Positions 27,150 through 40,055 of a stretch of DNA of 54,609 nt are shown one piece after another. Positions within the stretch are counted from its first letter, which is position 1. Each line of letters begins with the position of its first letter. The translations under genes were made by a program, and so were the position numbers. The notes under the pieces were generated by a model. It saw only the letters and a program-made list of their open reading frames with translations. It was not told the origin of the DNA and made no database searches. Source of the stretch: Candidatus Methylomirabilis sp. (GTDB taxonomy: Bacteria > DYJV01); contig DYJV01000007.1 of the NCBI GenBank assembly GCA_020722945.1, positions 1 through 54,609 of the forward strand, given 5' to 3'.

Positions 27150-28028
27150 ATGGATGGAATTGTTCTTGTTGATAAACCATCAGGGATTACTTCGTTTAAT
27201 GTATGTAGTTTAATAAAAAGGAAATTTAATATTAAAAAGGTAGGACATGGTGGGACGTTAGACCCATTTGCAACTGGCCTGCTGATAGTTGCTCTTAACC
27301 GTGCCACAAAGATTCTTCCACACTTCCTCGATTCTTTCAAAGTTTATACTGGTTCGATATTTTTAGGTGAAAAAAGGGATACTTGCGATATAACAGGTAA
27401 TGTAGTTAATTCAAGTGATTATAGTAAAATATCTGTTGATGATATAGAGAGAGTGAGGAGTAATTTTGTTGGTTTAATAAAGCAGAAACCTCCATTTTTC
27501 TCTGCACTTAAGCATAATGGAAAGCCTCTTTACGATTATGCGAGAAAGGGTGTTTTTATTGACAAAGGTGAGCGCGAGGTAAATATAGAGAGTTTCCAAA
27601 TATTAGATGTTACACTCCCTGAAGTAAAATTTTCTATAAAATGCTCTAAAGGAACTTATATAAGAAGCATTGCTGATGATTTTGGTGAACAATTAGGAGT
27701 TTTTGGATATTTAAAAGATTTGAGGAGGGAAGAGATAGGGTCTTTTAATGTAAAAGATGCTCTTTCACCTGACGATATAGAGATAGAAAATTTAATAAAT
27801 ATTGATGAAATATTTAATTATAAAAGATTCAGAATAAAACCTGATTTTGATAAGTTGATAGATAATGGTCAAATATTGAAAGCAGAGCATCTTGAAAATT
27901 TCATTTCTGATATCAATAATAATGAAGAAATTATAATAAAAGGGACAAATAGCAGTGTCATAGGTTTGTTTGATGGTATCAGAAAAACAATAAAACCTTT
28001 TGTTATCTATAAAAACTCTTTACAATAA
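27150..28028 (+). CDS. truB: tRNA pseudouridine(55) synthase
   Basis: TruB makes pseudouridine 55 in the T loop of tRNAs. The catalytic segment HGGTLDPFATGLLIV (Asp38) appears early, followed by KVYTGSIFLGEKRDTCDITG, the QKPPFFSALKHNGKPLYDYAR loop and CSKGTYIRSIADDFG. The C-terminal region (about 220-292) is longer than the minimal enzyme and lacks an obvious PUA domain. It is tightly packed behind nrnA. ribF, often next, is absent here; rpsO follows. Confidence 0.94.
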   Translation: MDGIVLVDKPSGITSFNVCSLIKRKFNIKKVGHGGTLDPFATGLLIVALNRATKILPHFLDSFKVYTGSIFLGEKRDTCDITGNVVNSSDYSKISVDDIERVRSNFVGLIKQKPPFFSALKHNGKPLYDYARKGVFIDKGEREVNIESFQILDVTLPEVKFSIKCSKGTYIRSIADDFGEQLGVFGYLKDLRREEIGSFNVKDALSPDDIEIENLINIDEIFNYKRFRIKPDFDKLIDNGQILKAEHLENFISDINNNEEIIIKGTNSSVIGLFDGIRKTIKPFVIYKNSLQ

Positions 28029-28079
28029 GTTTAATTAATGTTACAAAAAGGTAAAATTTGATTTAGGAGGGATTTAAAA

Positions 28080-28349
28080 GTGTCTATTGAAATGTCAGTT
28101 AAAAGGCAGATAATTGAGAAATTTAAATTACACGAGACAGATACAGGCTCACCAGAGGTTCAGATTGCAATCCTCACTGAAAGGATAAATAATCTTACAA
28201 AGCATTTTGAATCACACCAGAAAGATCATCATTCAAGAAGAGGTTTGTTGATACTTGTTGGTAAACGTAGAAGGCTTCTTAATTATCTAAAAAGTAAAAA
28301 TGTTGATAGATATAAACAGACAATAGAATCATTAAATTTAAGAAAGTAA
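28080..28349 (+). CDS. rpsO: 30S ribosomal protein S15
   Basis: The 89-residue S15 has the 16S rRNA-binding segments [19 protein letters not shown] and [22 protein letters not shown]15 organises the central domain of the 30S subunit. The start is GTG at 28080 with AGGAGGG upstream. As in most bacteria it is followed at once by pnp (10 bases). Confidence 0.97.
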   Translation: MSIEMSVKRQIIEKFKLHETDTGSPEVQIAILTERINNLTKHFESHQKDHHSRRGLLILVGKRRRLLNYLKSKNVDRYKQTIESLNLRK

Positions 28350-28359
28350 GGTCTAATAA

Positions 28360-30417
28360 ATGAATAAAATAGAAGTAAGTAGAGAGATATTAGGTAAAAG
28401 GTATGTGTTTGAGACAGGAGAGTTAGCAAAGCAGGCAAATGGGTCTATCCTTGCAAGGTGTGGAGATACAGCTGTTCTTATAACGGCTGTTTGTGATGAA
28501 GTAGGGAGAGAGAATATAGATTTCTTCCCACTTACTGTTAATTATGTTGAGAAAACTTTTGCAGCCGGGAAAATCCCCGGTGGTTTTATAAAAAGAGAGG
28601 GTAAATTTTCGGAACATGAAGTTTTGCTTTCAAGATTAATAGATAGAGCTATAAGGCCAAGATTTCCAGAGGGTTTTAAAAACGAAACACAGATAATGGC
28701 TACTGTTTTTTCACTCGAAAATATCAACAAACCTGATATTCTTGCTCTAAATGGAGCATCTCTTGCTTTATCAATATCTAATATCCCTTTTGGTGAACCT
28801 ATTGGTGCTGTAAGGGTAATTTTAGTTAATGATAAATTCATTATTAATCCCTCTTTTGAAGAGGAGCAGAGTGCTGCTATCAATTTATTTGTTGCTGGAA
28901 GTGATAATGCACTTGTTATGGTTGAGGGAGAATCTAAAGAAGCTACAGAATCACAAATTATAGAAGCTCTAAAACTTGCACACGATAGTATAAGAGATTT
29001 TATCAAACTACAAAAAGAGCTTATTGCCCAGATTAATCCTCAAAAAATTTCTTTTGAGCCATCAAAATTTGATGAAGATCTAAAAAGTAAAATAAGGGAG
29101 CAGTTCCTTTCAGAAATTGATAAAAGTATTTTTATATCAAAGAAGCTTGAACGAAGAAGCTCTCTGAAAAGTCTTAAATCTCTTATCCAACAATCTTATC
29201 CTGATTCTGATATTGCAGCTATATTTGAAGAAATTGTTGATGAAAGAGTCAGAGAATTTATCGTAAAAGATAAAAAAAGAATAGATGGACGTAACCCTGA
29301 AAACATAAGAGATATAAATTGCCAGATATCTCTTTTTAATAGAGTTCACGGATCAGGGCTATTTACAAGAGGAGAAACTCAGGCTTTTGTTACTGCTACA
29401 CTTGGAACAGGGGAGGATGAGCAGTTTGTAGATTCGCTTAATGGTGAAGCATACAAAAGATTTATGCTTCATTACAATTTTCCACCTTTCTCTGTAGGAG
29501 AGGTAGGAGCACTTAGAGCACCTGGTAGACGTGAAATAGGTCACGGAAATCTTGCAGAAAGAGCAATTAATGCGGTGTTACCATCTGCGGAAGAATTTCC
29601 ATACACTATAAGAATTGTTTCAGAAGTTCTTGAATCAAATGGTTCATCCTCTATGGCTACTGTTTGTGGGGGGACGTTAGCGCTTATGGATGCAGGAGTT
29701 CCTATTAGTAGCCCTGTTGCAGGTATTGCAATGGGTCTAATTGTCGAAGGTGACAAATATGTTGTCCTTTCTGATATATTAGGAGATGAGGATCACCTTG
29801 GTGATATGGATTTTAAAGTTGCAGGGACATCCAAAGGTGTTACTGCAATACAGATGGATATTAAAATATCTGAGCTTACTTTTGAAATAATAGAAAAAGC
29901 TCTTGCACAAGCAAGGGAAGGAAGACTTTATATATTAGGCAAAATGGCAGAAACGATATCCTCTCCCAAAACAGAGTTATCACAATATGCCCCAAGGTTT
30001 GCAACTTTCTCTGTGAATCCTGATAAGATAAGGGATATTATAGGTCCTTCTGGCAAAAATATAAAAGCTATAATTGAGATTACAGGAGCTAAAATAGACA
30101 TTGAAGATAATGGTTATGTAAAAATATTTGCAGCTAATGCAGAGAAGCTTGAGCAGACAAAAAATATCATTCTTAATATAGTAAAAGAGTATAAAGAGGG
30201 TGATGTATGCAAAGGAAAAGTTGTAAAGATATTAGATTTTGGTGCTATTGTTGAATTTGGTCCCAATTCATCAGGATTACTTCATATTTCAGAGATAGAT
30301 AATCAAAGAACAAATAAAGTTACAGATATCATTAATATTGGTGATGAAGTTGAAGTCAAAATAATAAAAGTAGAAAGAGATGGTAAGCTAAAATTAAGTA
30401 GAAAAGCTTTACTTTGA
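28360..30417 (+). CDS. pnp: Polyribonucleotide nucleotidyltransferase (PNPase)
   Basis: PNPase degrades RNA 3' to 5' with phosphate. The 685-residue protein has two RNase PH cores (the first near residues 10-140, FFPLTVNYVEKTFAAGKIPGG; the second from about 300, RGETQAFVTATLGTGEDEQ), an alpha-helical linker, then KH (IRDIIGPSGKNIKAIIEITGA) and S1 (GDVCKGKVVKILDFGAIVEF) domains. Catalytic-site residues are in LGDEDHLGDMDFKVAGT. The length is close to typical (700). It ends the translation block. Confidence 0.97.
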   Translation: MNKIEVSREILGKRYVFETGELAKQANGSILARCGDTAVLITAVCDEVGRENIDFFPLTVNYVEKTFAAGKIPGGFIKREGKFSEHEVLLSRLIDRAIRPRFPEGFKNETQIMATVFSLENINKPDILALNGASLALSISNIPFGEPIGAVRVILVNDKFIINPSFEEEQSAAINLFVAGSDNALVMVEGESKEATESQIIEALKLAHDSIRDFIKLQKELIAQINPQKISFEPSKFDEDLKSKIREQFLSEIDKSIFISKKLERRSSLKSLKSLIQQSYPDSDIAAIFEEIVDERVREFIVKDKKRIDGRNPENIRDINCQISLFNRVHGSGLFTRGETQAFVTATLGTGEDEQFVDSLNGEAYKRFMLHYNFPPFSVGEVGALRAPGRREIGHGNLAERAINAVLPSAEEFPYTIRIVSEVLESNGSSSMATVCGGTLALMDAGVPISSPVAGIAMGLIVEGDKYVVLSDILGDEDHLGDMDFKVAGTSKGVTAIQMDIKISELTFEIIEKALAQAREGRLYILGKMAETISSPKTELSQYAPRFATFSVNPDKIRDIIGPSGKNIKAIIEITGAKIDIEDNGYVKIFAANAEKLEQTKNIILNIVKEYKEGDVCKGKVVKILDFGAIVEFGPNSSGLLHISEIDNQRTNKVTDIINIGDEVEVKIIKVERDGKLKLSRKALL

Positions 30418-30508
30418 TTTTTAGCTGATTTTTATAAATAGATTGATTCTTTTACCCTCGAATTTTACATCAATTTCTTGTTAACAAATCTTCAAAAAGG
30501 GGATTAAA

Positions 30509-31417
30509 ATGAAAATTTTTTTTAAAAATCTTATAATTTTCCTTTTATTTATCTCTTTTGTGGGTGGAGCTTTATTTTTAGGATACTACTACTCTCCTGA
30601 GGTAAAAGTTGGAGAGATAGGGATTTTATACAAAAATGGTGGTAATGAGCCAAATTTTACCCCCAAAGTTTTACAGCCGGGCAAATATTACTGTTTTATT
30701 ACAGTCTTTAATCCACTTATCCACAAAATTTACACTCTGAAATTATCTACCAAAAATTTTCATCTTAATTATAAAGCAGAACAGGGTATTAACCTTGACA
30801 TATCTCTACTTTACTCTATTGATCAAGATAAAATTTTAAATTTTATAAAAAGAGCTGATGCAACTGAAGATTCCAAAATAATCGAGATTTATCTCTCTAC
30901 TTCTTTGAGAGAGTATTTTTCAAATTTGAAGATAAATGATTTTTTTGCAAATGATTTCATCCACAAATTCAACTCCTATATCCCTGATAAAATCAACAAA
31001 GATATATCATATTTTGGTCTTAAAATATCAAAAATTGATATTACAAAATTTGATATATCTGAAGATGCAAAAAAGATTTATGAAGCGATAAAGCAAAATG
31101 ATAAAGATATTGCTATGCTTGCTCTTGAATCGGAAAAGAAATTAAATGAAACCAAACTTACAAATAAAGTAAAAGAGGAAGAGTTGAAATTTTTGCTTTA
31201 TAAAGCTGAATCAGAGAAAGCTATAGTGATGCAGCAGATAGAATCTCAGAAACTTTTGAGAGAAGAGAGCCGCAAAAGAATGGAGCAGGATGTAGAGATT
31301 CTTAGTAAGCAAGGTGGAGCATTAGCTGCAAAGCTTGAAGCAATAAGAATTTTAGCCAACTCGCCTTCTAAAGCAGAGGGTATCTTGAAAAAAATGGATG
31401 ATGTTTTTAATCGTTAA
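30509..31417 (+). CDS. SPFH/band-7 (prohibitin-like) membrane protein
   Basis: One N-terminal transmembrane helix (about 7-27) is followed by a band-7/SPFH domain (about 30-190; VGEIGILYKNGGNEPNFTPKV, LQPGKYYCF, and a long ISKIDITKFDISEDAKKIYEA segment). A Glu/Lys-rich coiled coil (about 190-265) and a short tail follow. Prohibitin-like proteins oligomerise into membrane rings that organise proteases or lipid domains; the partner here is not known. AAAGGGG precedes the ATG. The DUF2065 gene starts directly after the stop. Confidence 0.75.
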   Translation: MKIFFKNLIIFLLFISFVGGALFLGYYYSPEVKVGEIGILYKNGGNEPNFTPKVLQPGKYYCFITVFNPLIHKIYTLKLSTKNFHLNYKAEQGINLDISLLYSIDQDKILNFIKRADATEDSKIIEIYLSTSLREYFSNLKINDFFANDFIHKFNSYIPDKINKDISYFGLKISKIDITKFDISEDAKKIYEAIKQNDKDIAMLALESEKKLNETKLTNKVKEEELKFLLYKAESEKAIVMQQIESQKLLREESRKRMEQDVEILSKQGGALAAKLEAIRILANSPSKAEGILKKMDDVFNR

Positions 31418-31600
31418 ATGAAATATTTTCTTTCTGTTATTGCTATGGTAATGATAATAGAAGGGTTACCCTACTTCTTATCCCCCGCCAAAATGCGTGA
31501 ATTTGTCAAAATCATTTCAGAACTCGATAGTAAAATTCTCAGAACTATTGGTTTGACACTTATTTTATTTGGATTATTTATACTTTATCTGATCAGGTAA
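31418..31600 (+). CDS. DUF2065 (YjeT-like) small membrane protein
   Basis: A 60-residue protein with two transmembrane helices (about 2-20 and 42-59) and the family segment EGLPYFLSPAKMREFVKIISELD between them. DUF2065 proteins such as E. coli YjeT neighbour hflKC, genes for SPFH-type inner-membrane proteins. The same pairing with an SPFH gene here supports a shared role in membrane protein quality control. The function is unproven. ATG follows the previous stop directly, and its own TAA shares a base with the queA ATG. Confidence 0.8.
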   Translation: MKYFLSVIAMVMIIEGLPYFLSPAKMREFVKIISELDSKILRTIGLTLILFGLFILYLIR

Positions 31601-32625
31601 TGAAATTATCCTCTTTTGATTACTACCTTCCAGAGTATCTTATTGCCAAATACCCTTGTCAAAAGAGGGATGAATCAAATTTACTGATTTTAAAAAGCAA
31701 AACTGGACTCATTACTACAACAAAATTTAAAAATATAGTTAATTATCTATCTAAAGATGATCTTATTGTAGCCAATGATGTCAAAGTTATTCCTGCAAGG
31801 ATTTTTGGAAATAGAGAGAGTGGTGGGAAAGTAGAACTTCTTCTTACTGAGAAAGAGGATCAATTTAAATGGAAAGCGTTAATCAGAAGCTCTAAAAGAT
31901 TAAAAATCACAAATAAAATTTTTTTTAAAGATTTTACTTGTGATATTTTAGATTTTAAAGAGCAGTTATTTACTGTAAAATTTTCAAGAGAACTTGATTA
32001 TCATGATCTTTTTAATATAGATAGTCATATGCCTATTCCACCTTATTTGAAAAGGGGAGATGAAGAGATTGATAAATCTGCCTATCAAACAATATATTCA
32101 AATGATTTAAAACTTGGTGCAATTGCAGCTCCAACAGCAGGTCTTCATTTTACCAAAGATACTTTTGATACGATTAAAGGTAAAGGTGTGGAAATATGTT
32201 TTGTTACCCTTTATATTGGAATTGGAACATTTAATCCCGTTCGAGAAGAAGATATAAATAAGCATAAAATACATAAAGAGTTTTATGAAATCTCTGAAAA
32301 GACAGAAAAAATAATAAATTCTGCTATAAAGAGTGGTAAAAATATTATTGCTGTCGGGACTACAAGCACAAGAGCATTAGAAGATAACTTTAAAAAGTTT
32401 GGATGTATCAGAGCTGGAAGATTTGAAGCTGATATTTTTATTTATCCTGGTAAAACTTTTAATGTAATAAATAAATTGGTTACTAATTTTCATCTTCCCA
32501 AATCTACTCTCCTAATGCTTGTTTCTGCTTTTGGGGGCATTGATAATATTAGAAATTGTTATAATCTTGCCATAACTAAAAAATTCAGATTTTTTAGTTA
32601 TGGCGATGCTATGTTTATAGAGTAA
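31600..32625 (+). CDS. queA: S-adenosylmethionine:tRNA ribosyltransferase-isomerase
   Basis: QueA transfers the ribose of SAM to 7-aminomethyl-7-deazaguanine in tRNA to make epoxyqueuosine. The 341-residue protein has normal length and motifs: LSSFDYYLPEYLIAKYPC at the start, PPYLKRGDEEID, AAPTAGLHFT and VGTTSTRALE, ending in LVSAFGG and a YGDAM-like tail. The ATG overlaps the DUF2065 stop by one base. It is the last gene of this plus-strand run. Confidence 0.95.
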   Translation: MKLSSFDYYLPEYLIAKYPCQKRDESNLLILKSKTGLITTTKFKNIVNYLSKDDLIVANDVKVIPARIFGNRESGGKVELLLTEKEDQFKWKALIRSSKRLKITNKIFFKDFTCDILDFKEQLFTVKFSRELDYHDLFNIDSHMPIPPYLKRGDEEIDKSAYQTIYSNDLKLGAIAAPTAGLHFTKDTFDTIKGKGVEICFVTLYIGIGTFNPVREEDINKHKIHKEFYEISEKTEKIINSAIKSGKNIIAVGTTSTRALEDNFKKFGCIRAGRFEADIFIYPGKTFNVINKLVTNFHLPKSTLLMLVSAFGGIDNIRNCYNLAITKKFRFFSYGDAMFIE

Positions 32626-32910
32626 TTTCTGCTCGGTTATCAAAATTCAACATAGAGATTTAACTCTACTATCTCTTCACCTACAGACTATTTTTGTGGG
32701 ATTACTTTGTTCCTTTTCCCCTTGTGCAATAACCAAACTCTGCTACTATGATACACATAAACCTATCTGCCGATAGGTGTGCAGGTAAGTTCAGGGTTAC
32801 AATTACTTTTGTATTCAAAAAGAATACCTCATAAATGTTATTCTGAAGTTTTCGGAATCCCTTATCTTTAGTTGTTGATCTTTTAGCCTACTTGTATCAC
32901 TTTAACCTTT
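32626..32910. other. 285-base gap between convergent genes
   Basis: Lies between queA (+) and the DUF39 gene (-). The only structure noted is a short ACCTATC-TGCC-GATAGGT dyad (32761-32778) without a T tract. No gene, RNA or clear terminator is seen. Confidence 0.5.
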
Positions 32911-34077
32911 CTATGTAGAGATAGAAGGTAAATTAATTTGTGCTTCAGTTATTGTAAAATTTTTACTTTTTATCCAGTCTTTTAAAATAGTTGCTATCTC
33001 TTTTGCCTTTTTGTAGCTTGATAAAGGTGATGTAGGGACTTTCCTTCCATTAAACTCTACACTCCCTGTTTTTAGCTCTGCGTATGTAAATTCTGCAAGC
33101 AGATTATCAATTTTGTTTGGATAATCATTTCCATAATCGTATAAACCTGCATAGATTTCTTCATCTGATACAGATGTATAAAGGGCAATCTCCTCATTTA
33201 AAATCGGGATTGGTATCCCAATACCAACTGAAAGGCTACAACCGTAGCCAAGTATACTTACTCCCTTTATCCATTTGGAGCTCATACTTTTCATATCCCC
33301 TGTTACTGCAATTGTCCCTGCTCCACCCTTGACCACACCATTTGCTGATCTTGGGACATCTGGATTATGTTGAGTCCCTTGCCAAGCAATTACACCTGTC
33401 CCCCCTCCGAGAAATATTTTTGTGCCTATCCCTATGGTTTTGTAAAATGGATCATTCAGGAGTGGTGAAAGTTGTCCTGCACTACAGTAATTAATATTCC
33501 CAGCTTTTGGTTTGAGGACACCCATATATGTATAAATTGTTTTGTTTGATAGATTTACAGCAACATTGTAATTCTGATAACAATTTCTTGGATTGTATAA
33601 AAAAGCATTTCTAAATTTATCTATGGTCAATATTGTTTCATAGTATCTTCTTGGATAACAATCTGTCCCATAACTCTCTGCAACAAGGTGAACTTCTTTG
33701 CCATCTATCAGCTCTTCAATAACATGCCCGCCACCATATTTAAATTCACCCGGGTAATTATTGTTTGCAGGGTCATTTCTTGATATTTGAGTTGCTCCTA
33801 TAAAAAAATCAACAGCAGCAATTCCACCATAGCATAATACATCATTTAGCCAAACAGTGCTTGCCTTTATTTTAGGTTTGGTATGACCAAAGTTTAAAAA
33901 AGCACCTGAAGAGCACATAGGAGCAAATGTCCCTGTAGTTACCACATCTACTTGTGAGGCGGCTTCAACAGCACCATTCTCTCTTACTATCTTTATCATC
34001 TCCTCTGCGTCTACAACAAAAGCTTCACCTCTTTTTATCTTTTCATTTATCTGTTGGACAGTTTTATTCACTTTCAC
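32911..34077 (-). CDS. DUF39/HcyBio L-aspartate semialdehyde sulfurtransferase
   Basis: In methanogens and other anaerobes this family converts aspartate semialdehyde to homocysteine by persulfide chemistry. The 388-residue protein matches the HcyBio domain along its length (VDVVTTGTFAPMCSSGAFLNFGH, GGIAAVDFFIGATQ, GGGHVIEELIDGKEV, ESYGTDCYPRRYYET, GGGTGVIAWQGTQHN). Cys55 and Cys140 are placed like the two catalytic cysteines described for the methanogen enzyme. The start is GTG at 34077 with AGGAGG about 8 bases upstream. It lacks the C-terminal CBS pair of some homologues, and the usual NIL/ferredoxin partner is not next to it. The neighbour is kdsA, 69 bases upstream. Confidence 0.85.
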   Translation of the reverse strand: MKVNKTVQQINEKIKRGEAFVVDAEEMIKIVRENGAVEAASQVDVVTTGTFAPMCSSGAFLNFGHTKPKIKASTVWLNDVLCYGGIAAVDFFIGATQISRNDPANNNYPGEFKYGGGHVIEELIDGKEVHLVAESYGTDCYPRRYYETILTIDKFRNAFLYNPRNCYQNYNVAVNLSNKTIYTYMGVLKPKAGNINYCSAGQLSPLLNDPFYKTIGIGTKIFLGGGTGVIAWQGTQHNPDVPRSANGVVKGGAGTIAVTGDMKSMSSKWIKGVSILGYGCSLSVGIGIPIPILNEEIALYTSVSDEEIYAGLYDYGNDYPNKIDNLLAEFTYAELKTGSVEFNGRKVPTSPLSSYKKAKEIATILKDWIKSKNFTITEAQINLPSIST

Positions 34078-34146
34078 TTACAAATCCTCCTGCTATTACT
34101 TTATTTGACAACTAAAAAAGATAAATCTATAAATTCATTAAAAAAA

Positions 34147-37789
<3,643 letters not shown>

Positions 37790-37895
37790 CTTTACCCCTT
37801 TTTATTTTCTGTTATAATTTTTATTACTTCTGCTTTAGATAAAAATGGTTTATTTAAACCTATTAAAAAAAGGAAATGTAATGTAAGAAGTAGAT

Positions 37896-39614
37896 CTACC
37901 AACCTCTCAATTTATAGTAATCTTTGAGCATATAATCGTAATCTTCATATTTTAAAGAATTCCCCTCAAAAGTTGGCTCAAAAAATTTTGAAGATGGGAT
38001 ATCATCATCCCTTGTCAACCCCTCCCTGATATTAAAAAATCTTGTAATATTGACTATATTTGAAGCTATTTTTTTTATTTGGTTTGTATCAAGCTGCAAC
38101 CCTGTCAGAGTATTAAAAATTTTTGTAAGATCTTCCCATCCATATATATCTCTAAAGAATCTGCAAAGTATCAATGAGTCAAAAAAAGCGAGTCTATCTT
38201 CATACTCGATAACAAGAGCAGCTTTACCCTCTATCTTCTCTGGTGGAATAATGCCTGATATTTCTGGTTTGTAGAATGTTGTCCTTAGATGACATGCACC
38301 TCTATCACTTGTCCCATAACTCAGAGCCATACCCTTGAAAATTCTTGGGTCGTAACCTGCAGGCTCAAGTCCTTTGACATACATTGCCGGGATCTTGTAT
38401 TTTTTCTCAAGATATTTGATCCCTTGTGAAAGTTCTTTGCCGATATCTTTTTTGAAAGCTATTTTTGTTAGTGTATCTGCAATCTTATCTGTATCACCCC
38501 AAGTGATTTGATAATCTATTTTACGATTTTCGACTAATTTTATTAGATATCCTATGATATTGCCTGATGTTATGGTGTCTATGCCAAGATTATCGCAAAT
38601 ATCATTAAGGTAAATTATCTCATCAAGTGATTTTACGAGACAAAGACCACCAAAGGCATAAATTGTCTCATATTCGGGACCCTCTATAGTTATCCCTTTA
38701 TATTTACCTTCACGGATAGATGTCAATTTACCACAAGCAATAAAACATCTCTTACAAGCTTTTGCCCTTGATTTAAATTTGGAGATCAATGTATCTGCAC
38801 TTATATCCTCCCAAAAATCACAGTAACCTTTTTCCCAGTATTGGGTTGGGAATGCATTAAATTTGTTGAGCAAGGCTACCATCATTGGTGTGCCAAATTT
38901 CTTGTAGTTGTTGACTGGTGGGGAGTCTTTAAATGTTGTAAAAATATTACTTGAGTAGGTATCTATTTCGGTTTGGTCAGGATAATTACGTTTATTATCA
39001 CCTGCAAATAAAATAGCTTTTATTCGCTTACTCCCTAATACAGCTCCAAGCCCACATCTTCCTGCACTTCTCCATTTGTCGTTCTCAACAACTGAAAATA
39101 GGACGCAATTTTCACCAGCGGGACCTATAGTCAGAGCTCTGGCTTTTATCCCAGCGTATTTATTTTGAAGAAACTCTTCTGTATAGTATGTCCCTTGATT
39201 GGCAAGCTCAGGACATTCAAAGATTTCTACTTTGTTATTATTGATGAGAATATATGAAAGTTTTTCTGATTTACCGGTCAAGATAATAGTATCAAAGCCG
39301 GTAAGAGATATATGTTCTGGAAGTTTACCACCAGAATAACTTTCGGCGTAGAAGTGAGTTAGTGGTGATTTTGCAAATAATCCATACCTTGAACTACCCC
39401 ATATTTTACTCCCTGTTACAACACCTGTAGCTATTATCAAAGGAGCATCTTCTGATAGTGGATCAAAATTGGGTGATGAATAATCGAGAAGATATTTTGT
39501 GGCAAGGCCTTTCCCCCCAGAATATTTAAGTAGGGTAGTATCATCAATGTCAAAAGAGCTTACAATCTTTGAAGTAAGATTGATAAGCATCCCCCTTTTA
39601 TAAAACCCCTCCAT
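37896..39614 (-). CDS. Aldehyde ferredoxin oxidoreductase (tungsten/molybdopterin)
   Basis: AOR enzymes oxidise aldehydes to acids, or run in reverse, using a bis-pterin W/Mo cofactor and one [4Fe-4S] cluster, with ferredoxin as partner. The 572-residue protein has the normal N terminus (LINLTSKIV), the pterin-binding GRCGLGAVLGSKRIKAI region, the cluster ligands C287, C290 and C294 (CKRCFIAC) and C484 (LILCRFF). All four are present. The start ATG at 39614 fits the family N terminus. Its ribosome binding site is an eight-G tract 4 bases upstream. It is divergent from the TIGR04076-type gene, and apgM is 106 bases downstream. Confidence 0.92.
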   Translation of the reverse strand: MEGFYKRGMLINLTSKIVSSFDIDDTTLLKYSGGKGLATKYLLDYSSPNFDPLSEDAPLIIATGVVTGSKIWGSSRYGLFAKSPLTHFYAESYSGGKLPEHISLTGFDTIILTGKSEKLSYILINNNKVEIFECPELANQGTYYTEEFLQNKYAGIKARALTIGPAGENCVLFSVVENDKWRSAGRCGLGAVLGSKRIKAILFAGDNKRNYPDQTEIDTYSSNIFTTFKDSPPVNNYKKFGTPMMVALLNKFNAFPTQYWEKGYCDFWEDISADTLISKFKSRAKACKRCFIACGKLTSIREGKYKGITIEGPEYETIYAFGGLCLVKSLDEIIYLNDICDNLGIDTITSGNIIGYLIKLVENRKIDYQITWGDTDKIADTLTKIAFKKDIGKELSQGIKYLEKKYKIPAMYVKGLEPAGYDPRIFKGMALSYGTSDRGACHLRTTFYKPEISGIIPPEKIEGKAALVIEYEDRLAFFDSLILCRFFRDIYGWEDLTKIFNTLTGLQLDTNQIKKIASNIVNITRFFNIREGLTRDDDIPSSKFFEPTFEGNSLKYEDYDYMLKDYYKLRGW

Positions 39615-39618
39615 CTTT

Positions 39619-39626
39619 CCCCCCCC
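39619..39626 (-). repeat. Eight-G tract forming the AOR ribosome binding site
   Basis: On the minus strand the eight Gs end 4 bases before the AOR ATG and are the only Shine-Dalgarno-like sequence there. Homopolymers of this length slip during replication, so the spacing and strength of the site could vary. Confidence 0.8.
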
Positions 39627-39678
39627 TTTTTGATTTTTTTTATCAAAAAAATTATATTAAGTAAAGAGGATTAAAGTA

Positions 39679-39720
39679 TTGACTTTTTTTTTATTAACTA
39701 ATATCTTTAAATATCTTTAA
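39679..39720 (+). promoter_or_regulatory. Candidate promoter with tandem 10-bp repeat
   Basis: TTGACT (39679-39684) and TATCTT (39702-39707), 17 bases apart, form a sigma-70-like promoter for the 92-aa gene. The -10 lies in a perfect tandem repeat of ATATCTTTAA (39701-39720). Confidence 0.45.
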
Positions 39721-39744
39721 TAAAAATAATTAAAGGAGGCAACA

Positions 39745-40023
39745 ATGGCTGTTAATTATCCTCAGATAGGGAACAAAGTAATTGCAAAGATAATTGAAAC
39801 AAAGGGTAAATGCACTATCGGAATGAAAGTTGGTGATGAGTTTGAGTTGAGTCTTCACAAGTGTGGAAATTTTTGTGGTTTATTTTACCATAATATTTTT
39901 CAATGGGTCACTTTACTCCAATTAAATGGAACATTCCCTATTGGAGAAAATCCTGATGTAATGGTTTGGGAGTGTCCAAATTCTATGAATAGAGTAAAAG
40001 TTGAGCTGAAAAGGATTAAATAG
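39745..40023 (+). CDS. TIGR04076 family protein, 92 aa
   Basis: A short soluble protein with the family layout. A KVIAKIIETKGKCTIGMKVGD segment with a conserved Cys-x-x-G-x-K is followed by HKCGNFCGLFYHNIF with further cysteines, then a Gly-rich turn and a terminal VWECPNSMNRVKVELKRI (the CPD...V motif in the family). Four to five cysteines suggest a metal or redox role, but no biochemical function is known to me. A strong AAAGGAGG precedes ATG 39745. It is monocistronic, divergent from the AOR gene, and ends at a clear terminator. Confidence 0.75.
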   Translation: MAVNYPQIGNKVIAKIIETKGKCTIGMKVGDEFELSLHKCGNFCGLFYHNIFQWVTLLQLNGTFPIGENPDVMVWECPNSMNRVKVELKRIK

Positions 40024-40055
40024 TTTTTACTGATTGAGTTTATCTCTTTTATAAG

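Noticed and set aside
28542-29006. Minus-strand frame of 154 codons inside pnp
   Set aside because: Antisense to conserved PNPase sequence, with no motif or start signal.
32761-32778. ACCTATC-TGCC-GATAGGT dyad as a terminator of queA
   Set aside because: The stem is only 7 bp, has no T tract and is over 130 bases past the queA stop.
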